Origin: Sphingomonadales bacterium EhC05
GTDB taxonomy: Bacteria > Pseudomonadota > Alphaproteobacteria > Sphingomonadales > Sphingomonadaceae
NCBI GenBank assembly: GCA_001650955.1
Contig: LXYP01000045.1
Span: 356,533 to 420,532, forward strand
Direction of reading: 5' to 3'
DNA: 64,000 nt
Position 1 is the first letter of the stretch. Each line of letters starts with the position of its first letter. The position numbers were made by a program, and so were the translations under genes. Below are positions 55,260 through 62,017 of the stretch, in pieces. Under the pieces are notes generated by a model. It made no database searches. It was not told the origin of the DNA and saw only the letters and a list, made by a program, of their open reading frames with translations.

Positions 55260-56489
55260 ATGAATGGAATGCAAATAGGCAATTATGCGCTCGATACAGA
55301 GCTCATGGTACAATGGGGGACAAAGATCGGCACGGCGCTGTTAGTTCTCGTGGTGGTGTTTTTCTTAGCGAAAGCGGCCAAATGGGCATTTGCCAAACTG
55401 GTTGATAAGATTAGCTTTCTCCAGCGCGACACCTCGTCCGGCTCCTCGGTTGGAGAGTCGCTCGGTAAGATCGTCAGCTTGTTGATATGGCTATTCGGCC
55501 TCTTGACGATTTTGCAAATATTCGAACTTGGCGGCGTGATGGAGCCGATCGAAAAACTGCTCAACAATGTGATGGACTTTGTTCCCAACATTGTCGGCGC
55601 AGCGTTGATCTTCTTCATCGGCATGGTTGTCGCACGGATCGTTCGTGATCTGGTGGTTACCGGACTGCAAACGGTCGATTTCGACAAATGGGCCAATCGC
55701 GGCGGCGTTGACAATGTTACCGGCAATACGGCGATCAGCACCACCATTGGCACGATCGTCTATGTGCTCATGGTTATTCCGATTGCGATCCTCGCTTTGG
55801 AAGCGCTGCAACTCGAGTCTGTTTCGGGACCTGCAAGCGACATGCTGCGGATGATTCTGGCGGCCATTCCGAATATTATCGGAGCTGCTATCGTACTCGG
55901 CATTGGTTATTTGATCAGCCGCTTTGTGGTCCAGATCATTACCGAAATATTGCCGGGATTGGGCGTTGACCAATCGATCGCAGCCATGGGTATCCTGCCG
56001 GAAAAAACCTCGCTCACGTCGGTTGTTGCAAAAATTGTTCAGATCGCAATCATGCTGTTCTTTGCAATTGCCGCAACGCGCCTGCTTGGCTTTACGGAAC
56101 TGACCGCAATACTTGATCAAATCCTTGAACTCGGCGGTCGGGTCATCTTCGGTGGCGTCGTAATCCTGGCTGGTTTCCTGATCGCGAACCTTCTCGCTCG
56201 CGTCATGAATAGTGCAAATGACGGCAGTATGGCGGGTTCGATCATTCGTTATGCAACGATCGTTCTCTTCACCTTCATGGGCCTGCAATTCATGGGTGTT
56301 GGCGAAGAAATTGTTGAGACAGCGTTCACAGCCCTGGTGATCGGTGGCGCAGCTGCTGCTGCTCTCGCCTTCGGTTGGGGTGGACGGAATGTCGCTGGCA
56401 AACTGCTCGAAGACCTGCACGCCAACCCGCCCAAGCCAAAAGCACCGGCGCGCAAGCCTGCCGCGAAAAAGCCTGCCGCAAAAAAATAG
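55260..56489 (+). CDS. Mechanosensitive-channel-like membrane protein (TM helix repeat)
   Basis: 409 residues from ATG 55260, which has CAGGGGAAG seven bases upstream; an in-frame ATG at 55218 is weaker. About six to eight helices, with repeated conserved-TM-helix units (VPNIVGAALIFFIGMVVARIVRDLV and IPNIIGAAIVLGIGYLISRFVVQII are homologous, each quoted in part). C-terminus is a Lys/Ala/Pro tail (KAPARKPAAKKPAAKK). This CmpX-like family is thought to sense membrane tension or form small channels. A strong terminator follows. Confidence 0.85.
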   Translation: MNGMQIGNYALDTELMVQWGTKIGTALLVLVVVFFLAKAAKWAFAKLVDKISFLQRDTSSGSSVGESLGKIVSLLIWLFGLLTILQIFELGGVMEPIEKLLNNVMDFVPNIVGAALIFFIGMVVARIVRDLVVTGLQTVDFDKWANRGGVDNVTGNTAISTTIGTIVYVLMVIPIAILALEALQLESVSGPASDMLRMILAAIPNIIGAAIVLGIGYLISRFVVQIITEILPGLGVDQSIAAMGILPEKTSLTSVVAKIVQIAIMLFFAIAATRLLGFTELTAILDQILELGGRVIFGGVVILAGFLIANLLARVMNSANDGSMAGSIIRYATIVLFTFMGLQFMGVGEEIVETAFTALVIGGAAAAALAFGWGGRNVAGKLLEDLHANPPKPKAPARKPAAKKPAAKK

Positions 56490-56510
56490 CGTCAGCATCA
56501 AACCAATAGC

Positions 56511-56547
56511 GAAAAGGGCGGGTCCGATGGACTCGCCCTTTTCTTTT
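56511..56547 (+). terminator. Intrinsic terminator
   Basis: AAAAGGGCG and CGCCCTTTT pair as a 9-bp stem around GGTCCGATGGACT, with TTCTTTT following. It lies 22 bp after the channel gene and closes the rarA-to-channel direction of transcription. Confidence 0.9.
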
Positions 56548-56574
56548 GCCGCGATTTTCCCGTAACAGATTCCG

Positions 56575-57447
56575 ATGCGGAAATATTCTCAATTTGCCTG
56601 TGTCGACTGGTCTGGAGCGAAGACCGAACGCCCGACAGGCATCGCAGTCGCGACAATGAACCAGGATGGGCCACCTTCGTTGCTTGCACCCCATCCGCGC
56701 TGGTCACGGGCTGATATCAGGGATTGGTTGCTCAAACTGGCTGGCGCGAGAACAGACATATTGATTGGGTTCGATCTTTCTATGGCCCTGCCCTTCTTCG
56801 ATATGAACGCCTATCTGCCCCAATGGGATGCCAGCCCAACCACACCCAGAGACCTGTGGCGTCTAATCGATAATATCTGTGATGATGATCCACATCTTGG
56901 CAGTTCAAGCTTTGTCGCTCATCCCGAGGGAAAAAGGCACTTTCGGCATAGCAAGAATCATATCGGCGATCTGTTCGAGGGTGGCACTGGCCGGTTGAGG
57001 GTTGTGGAGCAGCATCAACGTGATACCAAACAGGCCAAGAGCGCAAGCTGCTTCAATCTGATCGGCGCCGCGCAGGTGGGGAAATCCAGCCTGACCGGCA
57101 TGCGCATGTTACATCAGCTGGACGGCGCCATTCCGATATGGCCGTTCGACCCGATTCCGGAAAGCGGGCCCGTGATCGTTGAAATATATACAACTGTCGC
57201 AGCATGGGCCGCTGGTCTGCCCAAGGGACGAAGCAAAACCCGCAATCGGGCCGGGTTGGTGCAGGCGCTCAAGACGCTTGGCTCCCCTGCGCCAGCGAGA
57301 CTGGCAAGCTATGATGATCACAGCACCGATGCGTTGATCACAGCAGCCTGGATGCAGCAGGCGGCACAAGATGAGCGCCTGTGGAAGCCGCCAGTCATGA
57401 CAGCTGAAATAGCCGAAAAAGAGGGCTGGACCTTTGGCATCATTTGA
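56575..57447 (+). CDS. RNase-H-fold protein, DUF429-like
   Basis: 290 residues. The N-terminal CVDWSGAKTE with its early Asp, GFDLSMALPF in the middle and YDDHSTDALITAAW near the C-terminus place acidic residues as in the ribonuclease-H-like DUF429 family of predicted nucleases. No substrate is known. It lies between a terminator and tRNA-Thr, 30 bp upstream of the tRNA. Confidence 0.65.
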   Translation: MRKYSQFACVDWSGAKTERPTGIAVATMNQDGPPSLLAPHPRWSRADIRDWLLKLAGARTDILIGFDLSMALPFFDMNAYLPQWDASPTTPRDLWRLIDNICDDDPHLGSSSFVAHPEGKRHFRHSKNHIGDLFEGGTGRLRVVEQHQRDTKQAKSASCFNLIGAAQVGKSSLTGMRMLHQLDGAIPIWPFDPIPESGPVIVEIYTTVAAWAAGLPKGRSKTRNRAGLVQALKTLGSPAPARLASYDDHSTDALITAAWMQQAAQDERLWKPPVMTAEIAEKEGWTFGII

Positions 57448-57477
57448 CGCTAATAGCGCCCAGCAAATCCAGTGCAT

Positions 57478-57553
57478 GCCGAATTAGCTCAGCTGGTAGA
57501 GCAACCGCCTTGTAAGCGGTAGGTCATCCGTTCGAGTCGGATATTCGGCACCA
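57478..57553 (+). tRNA. tRNA-Thr (anticodon TGT)
   Basis: 76 bases with a full cloverleaf: acceptor stem GCCGAAT/ATTCGGC, D-arm AGCTCAGCTGGTAGAGC, anticodon arm ACCGC-CTTGTAA-GCGGT giving anticodon TGT (Thr), T-arm ATCCG-TTCGAGT-CGGAT, discriminator A and an encoded CCA at 57551-57553. It lies at the border where the gene content changes to accessory type. Confidence 0.95.
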
Positions 57554-57609
57554 CCCAGTCCTATGCATTTACGGTCTCCACAAATTCGCGGACGAAGGGC
57601 CTGACAATA

Positions 57610-57628
57610 CCGCAGTTCTGCGGCTTTT
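57610..57628 (+). terminator. Probable terminator after tRNA-Thr
   Basis: CCGCAG-TT-CTGCGG is a perfect 6-bp hairpin directly followed by CTTTT, 57 bp after the tRNA. Short stem and short T-run make it a moderate call. Around it, CGGTCTCC (57572-57579) and GGAGACCG (57658-57665) form a second, outer inverted repeat. Confidence 0.55.
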
Positions 57629-57789
57629 GGCGGATATGAATGTTCAGATTAGGACACGGAGACCGCTGAGTTGCGGCTAAATACCCGAAAATGGAGTATT
57701 TTCTCCGTCGGCCAAATAGTGTCCTAGGATGCAGATTGTGGGGGATTTGTTATTTTGGCGTTCGGCTGCTTATTTTGCGGGCTATCGAT

Positions 57790-59498
57790 TCATTCAAACC
57801 CGAAAAACACCCTCTGGGCCTTCCAGCAATGTGGAATTCCTGTCGCGCGCAGTACCTTTCGCGAGCTAAGCATGGGAGGCTGCCGCCCTTCCAAAATGGC
57901 AGTAACGATATCAGGAGCCAAAAACTTAAGCCGCGCAAGTCTTGCCAGATGAGGCCTTTGCTCTGATGGGACCGATTCGCCGCTGGCCAAGGTGAAGTAT
58001 GCAGCCTCTGCTTTCGCAATCAGACCAATCAGTTTTGTATCGATACGTTTGGTTTGAACCGGTTCGCTGGAGGCAAATACCAGTCGTAGTTCTTGACCCC
58101 GTTTGGCAAGGGCCATCGCGATGCTGATTGTTACATTGGCATCCGACCGGATGACGTTCAGCTTCGGATATATATGCTCCGCCAACTTGCTTGCATCGAA
58201 ATTTAACGTGACGGCGCCTTCACCCAGTTTGATCTGTAAATCGATACACAGCAGGATATCCCGCAACCGTGATGGCGTCGCAGTTTCGATTCTAACCGCA
58301 AGCTCAGCGCAATTACTGATCAGGTTCTGGGATGGTACTTCGCTGACCACATCACCACACTGTGCAACGATGCCTGCCTCGTCCCGGAGCCATGCGGCGA
58401 GCCGCGACTGGACGGGCCGTTCTATTTCCCTCGCCGGAATGCGCCATGCATCGGGCGGTGATTTACCGTCGATATTTTGCGGCCGCGTAACGTAATAGCG
58501 ATATCGCCTGTTACCGCGCTTGGCATGGGTTGGTGTCATCGCCCTGCCCAATCCATCAGTTAGCATCCCGGCAAATGGACTCGGCTGATCAGCTTGGGAC
58601 TGCAAACGATGATTGTTGCGATTGTCATGGATAAGGGCCTGCACCGTGCCCCAGAGTTTGCGATCAATGATTGGCTTATGCTCTCCCGCATAGCTTTGGT
58701 CCTTATGGGTGATCTCGCCGATAAAAATGCGGTTTTGCAACAAATGGGCCAAGGCCCCTTTACCAAACACCTGATTGCCAGCCTTGCGTCCGTCCCGATA
58801 GGTTCGTGGTTTACTGCGAATATCATCGCGCTCGAGTTCGCCTGCAAGCGCGCCGATGGATTTGAGCGCGCAATAGCGCTCGAAGATGTGCCTGACGGTT
58901 TTGGCTTCGTTCTTGTTGATCACCAGCTTGCGGTCTTTGACATCATAGCCGAGCGGCAGCGGACCTCCCATCCACATGCCTTTCTTTTTGGAAGCGGCTA
59001 TCTTGTCGCGAATGCGCTCGCCGGTCACTTCACGTTCAAACTGCGCGAAGGATAAAAGTACGTTCAATGTCAGCCTGCCCATGCTGGTAGTAGTATTAAA
59101 CGACTGGGTGACACTGACGAAACTAGCCCTGCCCCATCCAATATATCAACGATTTTTGCAAAGTCGGATAGGGCGCGGGTTAGCCGGTCCACTTTGTAGA
59201 CAACAATGACATCAACCTTGCCTGCTTCCACATCAGCCATCAGTCTTTTAAGGCCTGGCCTCTCCATGCTTCCGCCAGAATATCCGCCATCATCATATTG
59301 TTTATCAACTGGGCTCCAGCCTTCATGTCGCTGACTGGTTATATAGGCAGCGCAGGCTTCTGCCTGAGCATCAAGACTGTTAAATTCCTGTTCCAGTCCT
59401 TCCTCGGTCGATTTACGAGTATAGATAGCGCAGCGGATAGTTTTTGCGCCTTCGCCGCGGCCATTGGGTTTTGCAGAATGACGCTCAGGCACCGGCAT
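57790..59498 (-). pseudogene. Large serine recombinase, broken by a one-base frameshift
   Basis: N-terminal part from 59498 holds the resolvase catalytic domain: IRCAIYTRKSTEEG with the catalytic serine and VVYKVDRLTRALSDFAKI. The frame runs into LVSSVSPSRL and a stop at 59070. One base away, the reading continues ASFVSVTQSFNTTTSMGRL then LSFAQFEREVTGERI, the classic next block of this family, to the stop at 57790 through recombinase and zinc-ribbon-type regions. Loss of a G in the GGGGCAGGGCT stretch near 59130 explains it. Restored length would be about 569 residues. Mutation and sequencing error cannot be told apart here. Confidence 0.85.
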
Positions 59499-59952
59499 CA
59501 GCCTGCTTTGGTTTGCGATCAGCGCCTTTACGATCCGCAAGACCGAAGAACCTTGGCCCTGACCATTTGGTGCCGGTGATAGCTTTGGCGATCTGCGATA
59601 GGGAGCGATAGCGCCGGTCCTCGAACAGGAAACCCTCATCCATCACGAGCACATGGCACGTGTTTCCATGCCAATCGCGGCTAAGGCGCGTTCCCGGCTT
59701 CAGGTCGCCATGCAGGCTGATGGATACTTCCGCGCCATTGCCCAGCTGCTTCGCCAACCGTTTGATCTGGCGGCGCGCGGTGGCCGTGAGGCCGCCATAT
59801 TGACGCTCTTGCAGGCGATAAGCGATGCTACGGGATAACAGGTCGGTACCAAGCGTAGGTGTTGGCTTTTTATAGAGCCTTTCCCATTCTGAACCGAGTT
59901 CGGTCAGCGACATCGACGATATGGCTTCGAGTCGGTCGGAAATTCCGCTCAC
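59485..59952 (-). CDS. DUF2924 protein
   Basis: 155 residues, GTG start overlapping the DUF3489 stop by four bases; its end overlaps the recombinase start by 14. Typical DUF2924 stretches: LGSEWERLYKKPTP, DLLSRSIAYRLQE, GTRLSRDWHGNTCHVLV and RYRSLSQIAKAITGTKWSGPRFF (in part). The family regularly precedes large serine recombinases in phage-like and integrative elements. Function not known, perhaps a recombinase accessory. Confidence 0.85.
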   Translation of the reverse strand: MSGISDRLEAISSMSLTELGSEWERLYKKPTPTLGTDLLSRSIAYRLQERQYGGLTATARRQIKRLAKQLGNGAEVSISLHGDLKPGTRLSRDWHGNTCHVLVMDEGFLFEDRRYRSLSQIAKAITGTKWSGPRFFGLADRKGADRKPKQADAGA

Positions 59953-60278
59953 GATCGATCACCGATTTTCTCAGGGGCGATGTGATAGCAGGTCGCACCG
60001 TCGCGGCTTGTCTTGAGGATATTATGGCCTTTTTTTCTCAAGCCCGACAGGAAGGCCCGGGCACTATGGGGCTGCCAGCTGGTTATGGTGCAAATTTCAC
60101 CTAATGTTGCTCCAGTCGTTTCAGACATGGCTGTGATGACGGTTGCGGATATTATTAGTGGCGGCGGTTGGTTTTGAGCAGGCTTGTTGGGCTTTGTGTC
60201 CCCCGCACCGTTATTGGACTCCGTCAGTCGTTTTTGCCCGGCCTTTGATATCGTCATTACCGCGGGTGATTTTGTCAT
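59949..60278 (-). CDS. DUF3489 protein
   Basis: 109 residues: a Pro/Asn-rich N-terminal linker and a C-terminal winged-helix-like unit (GATLGEICTITSWQPHSARAFLSGLRKKG in part). DUF3489, DUF2924 and a serine recombinase in this order form a recurrent module; here all three are coupled by overlaps. Likely a DNA-binding accessory of the recombinase, by inference. Confidence 0.8.
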   Translation of the reverse strand: MTKSPAVMTISKAGQKRLTESNNGAGDTKPNKPAQNQPPPLIISATVITAMSETTGATLGEICTITSWQPHSARAFLSGLRKKGHNILKTSRDGATCYHIAPEKIGDRS

Positions 60279-60778
60279 CGTTCGGTCTCCGTTTCAAACG
60301 CTGGCATTATCTCCAGCAGTTGCACGAGACCAAGCCACCTGATCATGCAATCACCCAGGAGGCATCCGCGGAACTGTTCATCACGGCCACAGCGACCATG
60401 CTCGAACAAACAAACAAGTCCAGTTAGAAAACTTATAAAAATGCTGCGGATAGAAGTTTGAACCCGAGTGTTGATCTTTTATGGATTGATGCTCGGGTCC
60501 AGCCAACGGTCCAGTTCAATGCGGACGTTCCGCAAACGCCCCAATTTCTGCCATTCACGTTCAATTCAAAAATTCCGATAGCGGACATGCGAAAGGCGGC
60601 CGGTTCCCCAACCGACCGCCTCGTTTGTTCCCACGAGAGAGAAGGATCAAATTTTACTGCCCTGAATTTGCCGCGAACGGTCACACGAAACATACGTGGT
60701 TCCTGCGGGAAAGCTGACCGTGATCCGCTAAAGGCACAAAATTTGCGTATTTTGGGATCAGCTAGAGATGTGAAATAC
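60279..60778. other. Gene-poor region upstream of the recombinase module
   Basis: Open frames here are not protein-like on either strand. One hairpin stands out: AGGCGGCCGGTT-CCCC-AACCGACCGCCT at 60594-60621 (one mismatch), possible terminator for leftward transcription or a structured RNA. Otherwise nothing identifiable; it looks like degenerate sequence. Confidence 0.4.
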
Positions 60779-60949
60779 TCAATCGACTTCGGTTAGTTTT
60801 GTCGAAATATTTGGCCGACTTGATGAAATCAAGATTTCGATGGACTCAGCAATTTTCACAGCCGGAACTCTCAATTCTAGCTCGTCCAAACGATCAAGTA
60901 GAAATTGAAGTGATTGAACGATATCAGATATTTTTTCTTCTCTATTCAT
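60779..60949 (-). CDS. Small helical protein, function unknown
   Basis: 56 residues from MNREEKISDIVQSLQFL, with AGGA nine bases upstream; the frame can be extended to 61003 without a better site. Regular Leu/Ile spacing (IVQSLQFLLDRLDELELRV) predicts one or two amphipathic helices, probably a dimerising or partner-binding module. It lies downstream of the winged-helix gene on the same strand in an AT-richer stretch. Confidence 0.5.
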   Translation of the reverse strand: MNREEKISDIVQSLQFLLDRLDELELRVPAVKIAESIEILISSSRPNISTKLTEVD

Positions 60950-61128
60950 CTCAGCCGATCCTAAAGCACACGGCGTTTCGTCTAACGTCATATTTATTCT
61001 CATTCTATCGGATCTAAACTAAAACAAACCAGCAACTCCTAAAGAATCGCTTGTTCGATATCGACGGAAAGTGGACAATTTTTTCGCGATCCCTATATTG
61101 GTTAAACAAAGTTCCCACGTCGATACCT

Positions 61129-61476
61129 TCATTTCGTGGTGTTGACAGATCCAAGCGCTCCATCGAGAACCAGATGGATTTTGGACACAGCCTCATCGGT
61201 AATCTTGAGGACTTGATCGTCGCCGGTTTTAGAAAAAACCTCTTCCACCAAATTATGATTTAACAGCACAGACAGAATACGATCTAGGTTTCTCGGAAAC
61301 TGCATAACATTTTCGAGTGATCTTATGAGGACGCCCATTTTTGAATGCCGGTTAACATATAGTTTCAATAAAACTTGCCAGGTGTCGTCGCCAAGAGCAG
61401 ATATTTCATTGCCAAATGCCTCGTTTCGCTTTTCAGCGATTGCCAACAAATCGATTGCAATCTCAGTAAACGGCAT
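61129..61476 (-). CDS. Winged-helix-like small protein
   Basis: 115 residues. Helical pattern with a MarR-like region: DDTWQVLLKLYVNRHS, RNLDRILSVLLNHNLVEEVF and then a beta-wing candidate DDQVLKITDEA. It probably binds DNA or a partner protein, but no family can be named. With the small gene 180 bp downstream it forms a same-strand pair in AT-richer sequence, suggesting transfer. Confidence 0.6.
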   Translation of the reverse strand: MPFTEIAIDLLAIAEKRNEAFGNEISALGDDTWQVLLKLYVNRHSKMGVLIRSLENVMQFPRNLDRILSVLLNHNLVEEVFSKTGDDQVLKITDEAVSKIHLVLDGALGSVNTTK

Positions 61477-62017
61477 ATGGTTCCCCTATAACGACAAAAT
61501 GAACCCTGATTTTCAAACCAATTATTCATCTTGCTACTTTATAGTTACTCGACTGCAAACCAGAAATCCGCAATATGTCCTAAGGGACAGACCGTCCCCC
61601 GTCGTTGTAGGTTGTGATGGTTGCCCTGCCTGTGACGGGTTACGTGATGACTAGTTTTCATGGATAAGCGCCACCACTGCTGCGCCAAGATCCTCGCCGA
61701 ACCATTCTTAGCCGAGCAATTCGATTACCTTTTCGGATCCCGCGAAAATCGCCAGCAGCGCCAACGTCAGCGCACCACGCGCGGCGACCGATCGCGTCCG
61801 TTGCCTTCCTTCGTTCCTCGAGCAACAATAATCTCGATGTCTGTTTTTACCGTCTGCGGACCAGAAAGCAGCCATTCAGCAACCCACCCAGTTTGCGACA
61901 TAGGTTCGCAACAACAGCGAAATAAAAGCTGTCAGTCGGCAAGCGCCCCAATTTCAGTCGCTCATCGGTAAAAAGGCGCAGCCCGAAATCAGACGTTTCC
62001 TTATAGTCAAATACTAT
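61477..62017. other. Degenerate region with a possible gene remnant
   Basis: On the minus strand, about 61860 to 61647, one frame reads VAARGALTLALLAIFAGSEK then ILELLG-like VIELLG, a stop, and again EWFGEDLGAAVVALIHEN. The hydrophobic run and coherent tail suggest a small membrane-protein fragment with an internal TAA. Nothing else in the region is gene-like. No start or ribosome binding site is convincing. Confidence 0.3.

Noticed and set aside
55491..56501. 336-codon open frame antisense to the mechanosensitive channel gene
   Set aside because: Rich in His, Asp, Gln and Asn with no family-like segments; it mirrors the channel gene, which has a good start, membrane helices and a terminator.
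60433..60796. Open frames of 86 and 112 codons on either strand upstream of the DUF3489 gene
   Set aside because: Neither translation is protein-like, they overlap each other and neither has a ribosome binding site.
61660..61971. 103-codon plus-strand open frame
   Set aside because: Gln/Arg/Ser-rich low-quality translation in a degenerate region; the opposite strand carries the more coherent remnant.
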